64,000 bases of DNA, taken from assembly GCA_002311655.1 (NCBI GenBank), contig DBYZ01000004.1:175252-239251 (forward strand), written 5' to 3'. The position numbers and the translations under genes are program-made. Below are positions 8,501-17,167 of this stretch, piece by piece. Below the pieces are notes generated by a model, which was not told the DNA's origin, ran no database searches, and saw only the letters and a program-made list of their open reading frames with translations. Numbering within the stretch: position 1 is the stretch's first letter; the number at the start of each line of letters is the position of its first letter. The stretch comes from Bacteroidales bacterium UBA1173 (lineage in GTDB: Bacteria; Bacteroidota; Bacteroidia; Bacteroidales; F082).

Positions 8501-9847
8501 TCCACCATACTGCATCTTAGCACCGTTCTTCCAGATACCTCTAAGGAGGAGGTAGTATTCAGCAGCAACATCAGGGTCACCGTTAACTGATGACTGTGTG
8601 TTGTCGTGATACACGAAACGACGCATACCGAAACGTTCGTCATCGATGATTCCGTTGCCGAAGTTCACACCGTTGATACTTTCATCGCAGAGCTGTACTC
8701 CGAGAGAGTCATACTTAGGGTTGTCGAGTCCGTCTGGATCGAGGTAAGGTCCCTGGAAGAAGTCGACACCGACCGCTGGAGGGTTGGCACCGTAAGCTTC
8801 TGTCTGACCTGAACCGTCGATAGCGGCACCGTTGTAACCGTAACCAAGACCACGTGACACGTCGCAACCAACATAGTCGTCCTTAGCATAACCAAGGTCA
8901 ACGTCTGTCCAAGGTGAGAAGTATGTGTTTGTCAAGGTATAAGTTGAACGGTTGATGATCTCGTAGCTATAGAATGTCATGTTGTTGATCTCATCATTTG
9001 TTGAGAAAGCAAATGCTTGAGCTCTGATTTCCATACCGATAGCTGAACCGCCAGTTTCTGTGTGTGAGTTACCTTTATCATTGAACACCCACCAGATTGT
9101 CTGGTCACCCTTGATAACTTGGTCAGAGAGGATTGATCCGTGAACTGTACCAGCGTTCATTTCCTCCATTGTAGGAGTCTGTGTGTGGCAGAGTTCGTTG
9201 GTGATATCGTAATATGGATAGTCACCTTGTGTAGGGTCATAAACACCATCCTGATCTTTATCAAAGAAAGGAGCGAGGTAGTAGCTCATTCCTCTCGCCG
9301 GGTCGCCGTGAGCAGGCCAGTTGAGGATGTTAGCTGGGATTTCATAGCCAGCCATTGGGATGCCGTTGTCATCGCAGTTTGAGAGGAAGTCATCAACTTC
9401 AGCACGTGTGATGTTGTACATTTTATCGTACTCCATACATGTTGCTGCATCGATTGATGCTGTACCATCAATTGTAAGAGGACCAGTCCAGAAGTCGTTA
9501 CCGACCTGACGGAAACGGATAGCGGCGCACTTCAACTGGTTGTTGATGTCCATACCTGCAATCCACAGAGAACCTGCATACAATGATGTTGCGGAACCGT
9601 TGGCAGGGATGTAATACTTAGCACCTGAACCGCCTGGAAGATCCCACCACATATCACCACCAGCGTTGACACGAACTCTCGCGTTATTGATGTTCAACCA
9701 AGCATACGTTGAAGAAGGTGTACATCCAGCAGTGGTTTGTTTCAGATTCCGAGTTTGTGGTCCATTCATCTGAACCTTCTCGGCTCTTACTTCAGTTACA
9801 CTTGCAATAAGAAATGCAACAGTTAATAAACGAATTATATTCTTCAT
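5519..9847 (-). CDS. Large secreted T9SS-type surface protein with FlgD-like C-terminal domain
   Basis: 1442 residues with a signal peptide ending near AEK. The N-terminal third carries family motifs seen in many large Bacteroidota exported proteins: an aspartate-rich calcium-binding-like loop DKDQDGVYDPTQGDYP, then GDQTIWWVFND and the TFYSYEIINRS strand. The C-terminus (VPNPYYAYANYEPNALTH ... VVTIYTVNGTKIRQF ... IASGIYIIHV) is an FlgD/T9SS-like immunoglobulin fold, but it ends RQVDLNTF rather than in the usual basic KxVK tail. It is probably exported to the surface, and its function is unknown. The gene lies 23 bp after the TonB-dependent receptor and 33 bp before the PorV-like gene, so the three are likely one transcript. 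Confidence 0.8.
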   Translation of the reverse strand: MKNIIRLLTVAFLIASVTEVRAEKVQMNGPQTRNLKQTTAGCTPSSTYAWLNINNARVRVNAGGDMWWDLPGGSGAKYYIPANGSATSLYAGSLWIAGMDINNQLKCAAIRFRQVGNDFWTGPLTIDGTASIDAATCMEYDKMYNITRAEVDDFLSNCDDNGIPMAGYEIPANILNWPAHGDPARGMSYYLAPFFDKDQDGVYDPTQGDYPYYDITNELCHTQTPTMEEMNAGTVHGSILSDQVIKGDQTIWWVFNDKGNSHTETGGSAIGMEIRAQAFAFSTNDEINNMTFYSYEIINRSTYTLTNTYFSPWTDVDLGYAKDDYVGCDVSRGLGYGYNGAAIDGSGQTEAYGANPPAVGVDFFQGPYLDPDGLDNPKYDSLGVQLCDESINGVNFGNGIIDDERFGMRRFVYHDNTQSSVNGDPDVAAEYYLLLRGIWKNGAKMQYGGTAVPGASGTVGPACDFMFPFDSDPCNWGTGGMTPGGGFNQNGFYWSEETGNNGQPNPVNDRRFMQSAGPFTLKAGAVNYITFGVPWARANTGKAWASVELLRKVDDKCQSMFDNCFKVLDGPSAPDLTIRELDRQLIVYLSNSETSNNANEDYAELDPNIPEYDTLGNPYDRYFHFEGYQVYQLANSEVSVDQLNDESKARLIFQCDVKNNVSRIVNFIFNEDLGYSIPTLMVEGGDNGISHSFVVTQDQFTKNNDPTLVNHHTYYFMAIAYAYNNYMEYIPDMTEGEGQKLPYLAGRKNIKMYTAVPHKIVNGTVINSSYGDQPVINRWTGLGNGGNQLELSEADIEEVLSRPIASADNLFGDPEYPIIYHPTYKRGHGPVNVKIVDPLNVKPTDYALWYHDFRDVTIEHVTGDAAIVGDNADMKAFRWTLKDLETGETFESDTTTELSSEKIFLDRGISVDIRQCWNIGPYAVGTQGNDNNTAWAVLAPKNGLITSSVTYADSSNRWLTGIKDSDAIASNPLNWIRSGKYVDQDNAQNNDFDMKSESTQVSKAYDPGEDYEKIADGTWAPYELANISKNSGANNPGPIMEANSRRDSIFKKIGSIDIVLTADKSKWTRCPVFEMCLDASLSENNAETFGLRKAPSIDKNGNPCAATYEEAMAMGRSDNENDANYISPISMGWFPGYAIDIETGARMNMGYGEDSFYPTLNGRDMMFNPPAVLEATALGSATYQLSDPVIFDQISSTPVFGGKHYVYIFPMHLGPTLQSQVYKCPAYDGGKYLYDRLHYADSTGKKVFKTAFWGQPTWVGMPMAVTGKQWLPENNPVKISIRIAKPYALGYSTMPLEVETEELVDYVNHEGYLPYYTFTTKGYGPELQNADKGKSDLDLIQIVPNPYYAYANYEPNALTHKVKITNVPDKCVVTIYTVNGTKIRQFKKDDSSVTSIDWDLTNHANTPIASGIYIIHVKDNVNGGEHTVKFYCAMRQVDLNTF

Positions 9848-9870
9848 ATTACCAGTATTTATTATTCTGT

Positions 9871-12800
9871 TTAGAAGTTAAAGATCATACCAATTCTAAT
9901 CTGACGAGGTGCTGAGTAGTGACCCATGTCATTGACATACAGTCTGTATAACTCGGCATAAGAGTCAGCATTTGTCTGGTTGGCGATTTCGCGCTGCCAT
10001 TCAGGAGCTGTCAGATAACCGTCATCATCAGGGTTACCGGTTGCATGGTAAACACCTATGATATTCTTTGAGTTAAGCACGTTGAGCACCTGGAGATAAA
10101 CGTTCAGGTAAGCCGGACGTTTGTCTTCTTTGTTCTTCTTACCGAGGTTCAAGTTGAAGTCTCTGTCAAGACGGAGGTCGAAACGGAATGCCCATGGGAG
10201 ACGTGAACCATAGTAAGAACCTTTCAGCAAGTTAGTGCCTTGTGAGATAGGTGAGTTGATGTTGCTCTGTGCTGTGTAAGGAGTACCAGAACCACCCTGC
10301 ATTGTGATGGCGAGACCTGTGTTAGCCAACCACTGGATTGCCTTCTTGCCTTCGCGTTTTGTGACAGGACCGTTGTAGTCCTTACCATCTGCGAAGCGGT
10401 AGTCCAAAGTGATGTTGAACTGGTGACGACGGTCCCAAGGCATTGGGAAGGTTGAACGCAAGTTAGGAACACCAGCTGCGATCAAAGCACTCATGGTTGA
10501 TGTTGAAGCACCGGTAGCGTTGGTGAACTGCAAGGTGTAAGAAGCACGGAGACGTACGTTCTTTGTTCTACGCAAGTCGTATGATGCTGTGAGACCCTTA
10601 ACAGTACCGAAGTCCAAGTTGCTGTATGATGTGTAATCCTTTGGATATGCACCAGTGTAACGATACATCTGGATCATGTTACGCAACTCCTTATAGTAAG
10701 CGGTGATTGTCATTGATGACGAGTTGGTCAACTTCTGTGTGAAACCGAGCTCATAGTCGATTGTCTGTGATGGTTTCAAAGCAGGGTTGTTGAGAGTACC
10801 GCTTTCCTGTTCGAAGTAGTAGTAATCATAGATGTTGGTGTGGATGTTAGATGGGCGCTGTGTCAAAACGTCATAGTGAGCGAAGAACAAAGCGTCATCT
10901 GAAATTGGGAATGAGAAGGAGATACGTGGCATCACTGTCCATTGTGGGTTGTAGTCCTTGAATGACTTGATGTCGACGTGTGACTGATCTTTATCCTTAA
11001 CCCATGCTGTGACACCGCTACCGGCGTTCAAAGTTGTAGGGTCAGCGATTTCAGCACCTTCTGCATTATACCAAGTGTTATCGATACGATAACCCATGAC
11101 TTGGGTAATATCCTTAATATTATTGACGTACACTGCGTAGTCGCTGCCGATGTTGCTTGGAACGTCAACTGTAGTACCGTTAGGAAGAACGAGTTTACCA
11201 TCGCTCATCTTATCGCCTACTGTATAGTAATCATAGAGGATATAAGGATCTTTCAAGATCTTCTGGTTAGCATCGAAACGGTCAACACGGACACCGACGT
11301 TGAAGATAAGGTCTTTGAAAGCGAACTTATCCTGGATGTAACCTGCCATGTAGATAGGTCTGAATGAACCTACTGGACGTGTGTAGTTACCGTTTTCATC
11401 TTTCTCAGTGAAGAAGTCTTCGAAGCTCGGCTGGCTCTTGAGTTTCTTACCGAGGTAGTCATAACCATAGTATGAAACGTATGAGTTACCGTCCTGTGTC
11501 AACTCGTCTGGAGTGAACATGCTGATATCGAAGCCATCGTTGAGATATGCTTTGTGCATGACACCGTCCTTATCATAGTATTCAATTGAGTTATCGTTGA
11601 AGTCGTATGAGTCGGTGTTGATCCAGTCGACGCCTGTGACGCTGAGGCCAAGGGCTGAACGGAGGTTCTTGTCGAACTGATACTGGTCAGCAGCGTTGTA
11701 CATTCTGTAGAATTTGACTGTATCGACGAATCCGTCGTAGCTGACGATTTCAGGGTTGTTAACATCCAACTGATCGATATGGAAGTTAGCGAGGTTTCTC
11801 ATAAGGTACCACAAGCTACGGCCGCCGATGCCCCATGATCTGCTGTTACGTTGCTCATACTGGAGACCGAATTTGATTTCGTGGTTTCCAAGAGTCATAG
11901 CTGTTGCAAGGTTCACTGCGAACTGGTCGCTTTCGCTATATCCGTAGTTAGCTTGGATTGTACCAGGAGCTGAATAGAGTCCATAGAATGCTGATGGTGA
12001 GCCAGAGTTGAGAAGACCTTGGTTGAGCTGAATCTCATCGAAGTTGGTGTAGTGACCTGCTGGATCGCTATACAAGTCATAAACCATTGATGTGTAGTTA
12101 GCGAGCAGTGGGTTATAGTCAGCTGCTTGGAATGTCACCAATGTATCATAGTCCCATGAGTTGGTGTGCCAAACATTAGTATATGTGTGACCGTTAACTG
12201 TGACTGCTGTATCCATTGCATAAGAAGGAGTCTTATAGATGGTATACTTACCGAGGTAACCATACTTCCAGATATCTTTCTTATGATCCGGGTCGTAGTT
12301 TGAGCTGTTCACTCTTGAGTAGTCAACCTGCAAGCTGTAGTAGAAGTTCTTGATTAAAGAAGTGCTTTCAGGAGCGGTTGGGAATCTCTGTGTGAAACGG
12401 CCATAAACACGCCAGTTCTGATAGTCTGAGATATAGTTCTTTTCGAAGTTGAAATACTCCTGGCTACGACCGTAACCGTGAGCTTTCTGTTTGATGAAGC
12501 TACCACCGACTGTGAGGTTGATGGTCTCGGTTGTACGGATACTGACGTTACCAGTTGTATTGATTGTCCAGTTTGATGTGTTCTGTGAGTTTTTCACATA
12601 TTCCATCGAGCCCATTCTTGTGAACTCACCATTAGGATAGACACCGTCGCCAGTGCTTGAGAGGCGGAGTGGGTGATCCTTGATGTACTGCAGCCAGCTG
12701 TCGGATGCTTTGTAGTGACCGATTGCTGAGATCCATCCATCTTTGTTACGGGTGAACTCACCTGACACGAAGAATCCCAAGAGAGCTGTCTCGGCTTTCT

Positions 12801-13578
12801 TACCTTTGATGAGTGGTCCCTGGGCGTTGATGCCGACTCTTGTGTGGCCGTAGCCGTCGAGTGACTGTTCAACTTCCAAACCAGCGCCGAATGTTCTTGA
12901 AGGGCCTTTAGTTGTCATGTTGATGATACCACCAGTGACGTCGCCGTACATAGCCGGAGTACCTGAAAGCATAACCTCGACCTGGTCGATAGCCGACTGA
13001 GGCACTGAGTGGCTTCCGATGACGCGGACACCGTCGATGTAGTAGACTGTACCTTCAGAACGTGCACCACGCATGTTACCGACTTCACCGTCTTGCGAGA
13101 ACACACCACCGACGGTAGCAGCGACTGCTTCTGCCGAACGGTTAGGCATCTTCGCGATTTCCTCGGCGGTGATGGTAGCACCAGCTGAAGTCTGGTCCTT
13201 TGAGATCAAAGGCACCTTGTAATCGACAATCTCCACAGCATCCAGCACTTCTGACTGCATGCTCATAGCGATGTCTTGGAAGGTAATTTTGTTACCTGGG
13301 ATAACAACACCCTTCATAACGACGGTGTTGTAACCAACGAATGTTGCTCTCAGGTCGTAAGTTCCCGGAGGAATAGGGTTAATGTCGTAGTTACCGTCAA
13401 AATCCGTACTAGCACCACCCACTTGCGTTCCACCGTTTTCCAAAACGACGTTTGCAAATGCGACAGGCTCGCCGGTATCCTTGTCAGTGACGACACCCTT
13501 GAGACGACCTTGTTGTGCAAGTGCCAACGACCACGACGTCAGCACGATGCAGAGTAAAAATAGTAATTTTTTTAACAT
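9871..13578 (-). CDS. TonB-dependent outer-membrane receptor with carboxypeptidase-regulatory-like N-domain
   Basis: 1235 residues. A signal peptide (MLKKLLFLLCIVLTSWSLALAQ) is followed by a CarboxypepD_reg-like beta sandwich (about residues 22-110: GRLKGVVTDKDTGEPVAFANV). A plug domain comes next (about 120-230: SAGATITAEEIAKMPNRSAE, YYIDGVRVIGSHSVPQSAID), then a long beta-barrel ending in IRIGMIFNF with the expected terminal Phe. It lacks a SusD partner, so it is not a classic polysaccharide-utilisation SusC. Clustering with a giant secreted protein and a PorV-like barrel suggests surface export or surface assembly rather than simple uptake; that is inference. First gene of the cluster. Confidence 0.9.
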   Translation of the reverse strand: MLKKLLFLLCIVLTSWSLALAQQGRLKGVVTDKDTGEPVAFANVVLENGGTQVGGASTDFDGNYDINPIPPGTYDLRATFVGYNTVVMKGVVIPGNKITFQDIAMSMQSEVLDAVEIVDYKVPLISKDQTSAGATITAEEIAKMPNRSAEAVAATVGGVFSQDGEVGNMRGARSEGTVYYIDGVRVIGSHSVPQSAIDQVEVMLSGTPAMYGDVTGGIINMTTKGPSRTFGAGLEVEQSLDGYGHTRVGINAQGPLIKGKKAETALLGFFVSGEFTRNKDGWISAIGHYKASDSWLQYIKDHPLRLSSTGDGVYPNGEFTRMGSMEYVKNSQNTSNWTINTTGNVSIRTTETINLTVGGSFIKQKAHGYGRSQEYFNFEKNYISDYQNWRVYGRFTQRFPTAPESTSLIKNFYYSLQVDYSRVNSSNYDPDHKKDIWKYGYLGKYTIYKTPSYAMDTAVTVNGHTYTNVWHTNSWDYDTLVTFQAADYNPLLANYTSMVYDLYSDPAGHYTNFDEIQLNQGLLNSGSPSAFYGLYSAPGTIQANYGYSESDQFAVNLATAMTLGNHEIKFGLQYEQRNSRSWGIGGRSLWYLMRNLANFHIDQLDVNNPEIVSYDGFVDTVKFYRMYNAADQYQFDKNLRSALGLSVTGVDWINTDSYDFNDNSIEYYDKDGVMHKAYLNDGFDISMFTPDELTQDGNSYVSYYGYDYLGKKLKSQPSFEDFFTEKDENGNYTRPVGSFRPIYMAGYIQDKFAFKDLIFNVGVRVDRFDANQKILKDPYILYDYYTVGDKMSDGKLVLPNGTTVDVPSNIGSDYAVYVNNIKDITQVMGYRIDNTWYNAEGAEIADPTTLNAGSGVTAWVKDKDQSHVDIKSFKDYNPQWTVMPRISFSFPISDDALFFAHYDVLTQRPSNIHTNIYDYYYFEQESGTLNNPALKPSQTIDYELGFTQKLTNSSSMTITAYYKELRNMIQMYRYTGAYPKDYTSYSNLDFGTVKGLTASYDLRRTKNVRLRASYTLQFTNATGASTSTMSALIAAGVPNLRSTFPMPWDRRHQFNITLDYRFADGKDYNGPVTKREGKKAIQWLANTGLAITMQGGSGTPYTAQSNINSPISQGTNLLKGSYYGSRLPWAFRFDLRLDRDFNLNLGKKNKEDKRPAYLNVYLQVLNVLNSKNIIGVYHATGNPDDDGYLTAPEWQREIANQTNADSYAELYRLYVNDMGHYSAPRQIRIGMIFNF

Positions 13579-13642
13579 ACCTTGAATTTTTATGTTATAC
13601 TACCTAAATAATTTGCTTTTTTCAGTGCACATTTTTAGGGTT

Positions 13643-13650
13643 CAAAAGTA
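13643..13650 (-). promoter_or_regulatory. -7 box TACTTTTG for the TonB receptor operon
   Basis: A perfect TAnnTTTG box on the minus strand, 64 nt before the ATG at 13578. The 304-bp divergent region 13579-13882 is AT-rich and holds this box and the one at 13857; nothing else stands out in it. Confidence 0.55.
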
Positions 13651-13856
13651 CAACAATTTTTTCAATCCCACAAGCAATTAATTTTCATTTAGGAAAAATA
13701 TTTTTCAACATTTTTGAAATTTTATTTGTAACACGTTAAAAATAAACATTTTATAATCTTTAAAAATCTGTCAAAAAATTTATCAAAACTGAAAATTTAG
13801 GGTTTTAGGAAAGATTTTTTATCCTCATTTCGACCCCTTTTTGTTGTTTTTTTTAT

Positions 13857-13864
13857 TAATTTTG
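13857..13864 (+). promoter_or_regulatory. -7 box TAATTTTG for the small lipoprotein gene
   Basis: A perfect TAnnTTTG box 18 nt before the ATG at 13883. Confidence 0.55.
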
Positions 13865-13882
13865 CACCAAAATAATTTTGAA

Positions 13883-14320
13883 ATGAGACATTTTTTAAAA
13901 ATATCGATGATTTTTTTTGCCGCTTCAATGGCCATTTTTGCCATTTCGTGCAACAGCAAACCTGAAAATCCGAATATTCCTGAGATTAATATTGATTTTA
14001 CGATTTATCCAAACACTCTTGAATATCAAGAACTTAACATTGTTGGTGGCTGGATGTATGTCACTGCACCACCACCAAGCTACGGTATTATTATATATAG
14101 GTATAACATCGACGAGTTTAAAGCTTACGAGCGCATGGCTCCCAATGAGCCTTATGCGTGTCCTGATAACCGTCTATATGTTGAGTTGCCTTTTGTCATC
14201 GACAGTTGTCTCAACTACAGATACTCCATTCTAGACGGCAGCCTCTTTGAAGGCACTGGCTATCCTCTGACGCAGTATTTCACGCAGTTTGACGGACAGG
14301 CACTGAGGGTGTATAACTAA
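13883..14320 (+). CDS. Small lipoprotein, possibly Rieske-like fold without cluster ligands
   Basis: 145 residues from the ATG at 13883. The frame is open 14 codons further up, but those codons overlap the promoter. The signal sequence ends in a lipobox-like AISC followed by NSKPEN, so it should be lipidated at that Cys. The rest (DFTIYPNTLEYQELNIVGGW, GIIIYRYNIDEFKAYER, LDGSLFEGTGYPLTQY) resembles a Bacteroidota lipoprotein family whose fold looks Rieske-like. The CxH and CxxH pairs needed to bind a [2Fe-2S] cluster are absent here. Function unknown. It stands alone, ends in a strong shared terminator and converges on ahcY. Confidence 0.7.
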   Translation: MRHFLKISMIFFAASMAIFAISCNSKPENPNIPEINIDFTIYPNTLEYQELNIVGGWMYVTAPPPSYGIIIYRYNIDEFKAYERMAPNEPYACPDNRLYVELPFVIDSCLNYRYSILDGSLFEGTGYPLTQYFTQFDGQALRVYN

Positions 14321-14353
14321 AAAAAAAGCAGCGCGACGCGCTGCTTTTTTTTT
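14321..14353. terminator. Bidirectional terminator between the lipoprotein gene and ahcY
   Basis: AGCAGCGCG at 14328-14336 and CGCGCTGCT at 14338-14346 form a perfect 9-bp inverted repeat with a single central base, flanked by an A-run on the left and a T-run on the right. It therefore works on both strands and serves two convergent genes. The ahcY stop codon sits at its edge. Confidence 0.92.
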
Positions 14354-15779
14354 AATATCTGTAGATGTCCGATTTGAATGGTCCGTTGATCGGGACGCCA
14401 ATGTAATCGGCCTGTTTCTGCGTGAGCTTGGTGAGTTTCACACCTATCTTCTCGAGATGCAGACGAGCCACTTCCTCGTCGAGATATTTTGGCAGGCAGT
14501 ACACGTCGACAGGGTATTTGCCGCGTTTCTCCCAGAGGTCCATTTGAGCCAGTGTCTGGTTGGTGAATGAGTTACTCATCACAAAGCTGGCATGGCCTGT
14601 TGCGCAGCCGAGGTTCACGAGACGGCCTTCAGCGAGGATGAAGATTGCTTTCCCGTCAGGTTTTACGAACTTGTCGACCTGCGGTTTGATGTTGATTTTC
14701 TTTACACCTTTGTAGTTTTCCAGTGCATTAACCTGGATCTCATTGTCGAAGTGACCGATGTTGCAGACGATAGCCTGATCTTTCATCTGGAGCATGTGCT
14801 CAAGTGTGATGACGTCGCAGTTGCCAGTGCATGTGACAAAGATGTTGCCTTCTTTCACTGCCTCTTCCATTGTGGTGACTTCGTAGCCTTCCATTGCAGC
14901 CTGGAGAGCGCAGATAGGGTCGATTTCTGTCACGAGCACGCGGGCGCCGTATGAACGCATTGACTGTGCGCAGCCTTTACCCACGTCGCCGTAACCTAAC
15001 ACCACGATGACTTTGCCAGCGAGCATCACGTCGGTGGCACGTTTGATACCGTCGGCGAGTGACTCACGGCAGCCGTATAAGTTATCGAACTTGCTCTTTG
15101 TGACGCTGTCGTTCACGTTGATAGCCGGGACGAGGAGTTTGCCTGCTTCTTTCATCTGATAGAGACGGTGGACACCTGTTGTTGTCTCTTCCGAGACGCC
15201 TTTCCAGTTGGCGACCACTTTGTGCCAGTGCTGAGGATCCATCTTGTATGTCTCTTTGATGACACCCATGAGAGCTTTTTCTTCTGCGTTTGTAGGCTCC
15301 ACTTTGAGGAGTTCAGGGTCGTTTTCGCACTCGTAACCTTTGTGTATTAAGAGAGTAGCGTCACCGCCATCGTCAACGATGAGGTCAGGACCGTTGCCAT
15401 CAGGGAATGTGAGGGCGCGCATGGTGCACCACCAGTAGTCGTCGAGGGTCTCCCCTTTCCAAGCAAACACCGGTGTTCCGCCTGCCACGATACCTGCTGC
15501 AGCGTGGTCTTGTGTTGAGAAGATGTTGCAGCTTGCCCAGCGCACTTCAGCGCCGAGAGCTTTCAATGTCTCGATGAGACAAGCTGTCTGGACTGTCATG
15601 TGGAGCGAGCCGCTGATGCGTGCGCCTTTGAGAGGCTTGCTCTCGCCGTATTTCTTACGAAGTGCCATCAAGCCAGGCATCTCGTGTTCTGAAATTTCAA
15701 TGTCTTTTCTACCCCACTCTGCCAGACTCGGGTCAGCGATGAGGTAAGGAAGATCCATTCTTTTGAGTTCTTCTTTCAT
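14352..15779 (-). CDS. ahcY: Adenosylhomocysteinase (S-adenosyl-L-homocysteine hydrolase)
   Basis: 475 residues, the usual length of the long bacterial form. Motifs: [30 protein letters not shown], the NAD-binding loop [17 protein letters not shown], and the C-terminal [13 protein letters not shown] and KSDIYRY ending, whose Lys and Tyr reach the neighbouring subunit's NAD. It splits S-adenosylhomocysteine into adenosine and homocysteine in the cytoplasm, relieving inhibition of methyltransferases. It starts 8 bases after the alpha-L-fucosidase stop and is probably cotranscribed with leuS and the fucosidase. An alternative start is the Met at residue 8. Confidence 0.97.
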   Translation of the reverse strand: MKEELKRMDLPYLIADPSLAEWGRKDIEISEHEMPGLMALRKKYGESKPLKGARISGSLHMTVQTACLIETLKALGAEVRWASCNIFSTQDHAAAGIVAGGTPVFAWKGETLDDYWWCTMRALTFPDGNGPDLIVDDGGDATLLIHKGYECENDPELLKVEPTNAEEKALMGVIKETYKMDPQHWHKVVANWKGVSEETTTGVHRLYQMKEAGKLLVPAINVNDSVTKSKFDNLYGCRESLADGIKRATDVMLAGKVIVVLGYGDVGKGCAQSMRSYGARVLVTEIDPICALQAAMEGYEVTTMEEAVKEGNIFVTCTGNCDVITLEHMLQMKDQAIVCNIGHFDNEIQVNALENYKGVKKINIKPQVDKFVKPDGKAIFILAEGRLVNLGCATGHASFVMSNSFTNQTLAQMDLWEKRGKYPVDVYCLPKYLDEEVARLHLEKIGVKLTKLTQKQADYIGVPINGPFKSDIYRY

Positions 15780-15787
15780 ATTTCGAT

Positions 15788-17167
15788 TTATTTTAATTCA
15801 AAAACGACGGCGTGTTCGAGATTGACATCGCCATTAATATTAATAAGGTATCCGTCAGCGGTCTTGATGAGCTTCGCCTTAGCCTTGCTGCCGAGGATTT
15901 TAGCCTTGTTTTTATTCAGATTCGCATTGATTTTGATTTTGTTAGGCATTGTTTCGCCTTCGTCAAGCAAATAGATGGCATATATTTTGCCATTTTTCTG
16001 GGTGAAACGCACTTTTACATCACAATAAGGATAGAAAGGGCGTGTGCCATAGATAGCTTCGCCGTTGATTTTCATCCATTTACCTATCTCATGCATACGT
16101 TCAACGGCTGTAGGAGGCAGTTCGCCTTCTGGTGACGGACCCACATTAAGGAGGTAGTTGCCGCCTTTTGCCACGATATCGACCAAAAGATGCACTATCT
16201 TATTGGTACTCTTGTAGTTATCTGTCTCGACATACGACCATGAGTCGCCCATCGACATGCAGGTCTCCCAAGGGAACGGAAGCAGAGTGTCAGGAACCTG
16301 TTGTTCTGGTGTCTGGTAGTTCTCATATTTTCCATGCACGGTGCGGTCGACGATGATGAGGTCGGGGTTGTTTTCGCGTGCCATCGCAGCTATTTTCGGC
16401 ATGTCGATATCTTGGATATAGCCTTTACAGCCGAGCCATGAGCGGTATTCGTCGTTGAGGCTGTATTCAGGACGCACCCAGCCGCCATCGAGCCAAAGAA
16501 TGTCGATGTCGCCGTAGTTATGCGTCAATTCATGGATTTGGTTGTAGGTGAAATCGCAGAAACGCTGCCAACGCTCAGGGTATTTCTGAGGGTCGTAGTT
16601 CACATTTCTATCAGGAGTCGCCCACTGTTCTGCCCAGTAGTCGGGGTGATGCCAGTCGGCTTTCGAGAAGTAGAGACCTGTCCAGAAGCCTTGATTTCTG
16701 AAAGCATCCACGATAGCACCGGTGATGTCGGCTTTCTCATTTTTAGAGAAAGGACATGAAGGATCGACGGTAGAATATGTCGTTTCCTTGGTGTCGTACA
16801 TGCAGAAGCCGTCATGATGTTTGGTGGTGAAGACCACATATTTCATTCCGGCCTCTTTTGCGAGCCTTGCCCACTCTTCAGGATTGAATTTCGTTGGGTT
16901 GAAAGTAGTATTAAGTGCTTGATAATCAGATTTATACTGAATATAGTTAGCACCATTGCGATTGATCCAGTCTTCGTTGCATATCGACCACGACTCCACC
17001 ACACCCCATTGGGAATACATGCCCCAATGCATCATGAAACCAAACTTCAGGTCCTGCCATTCCGCTATGCGGCTGGTGATGACAGGATCAGTCTCAGGCT
17101 GAGTGAGGTCCTGAGCGTAGGCGGTGACTCCTATTAATATTAGTATCGCGAGAATCAGTTTTTTCAT
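15788..17167 (-). CDS. Alpha-L-fucosidase (GH29), exported
   Basis: 459 residues from [19 protein letters not shown], a clear signal peptide. The frame is open further upstream, but those codons are antisense of leuS. The GH29 catalytic barrel shows [31 protein letters not shown] and DILWLDGGW, whose Asp is in the position of the catalytic nucleophile. A small beta domain follows. It removes alpha-L-fucose from glycans such as mucin or plant cell-wall fucosides in the periplasm or at the surface. The start overlaps the leuS stop by ATGA, so translation is coupled, an unusual setting for a glycoside hydrolase. Confidence 0.93.
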   Translation of the reverse strand: MKKLILAILILIGVTAYAQDLTQPETDPVITSRIAEWQDLKFGFMMHWGMYSQWGVVESWSICNEDWINRNGANYIQYKSDYQALNTTFNPTKFNPEEWARLAKEAGMKYVVFTTKHHDGFCMYDTKETTYSTVDPSCPFSKNEKADITGAIVDAFRNQGFWTGLYFSKADWHHPDYWAEQWATPDRNVNYDPQKYPERWQRFCDFTYNQIHELTHNYGDIDILWLDGGWVRPEYSLNDEYRSWLGCKGYIQDIDMPKIAAMARENNPDLIIVDRTVHGKYENYQTPEQQVPDTLLPFPWETCMSMGDSWSYVETDNYKSTNKIVHLLVDIVAKGGNYLLNVGPSPEGELPPTAVERMHEIGKWMKINGEAIYGTRPFYPYCDVKVRFTQKNGKIYAIYLLDEGETMPNKIKINANLNKNKAKILGSKAKAKLIKTADGYLININGDVNLEHAVVFELK

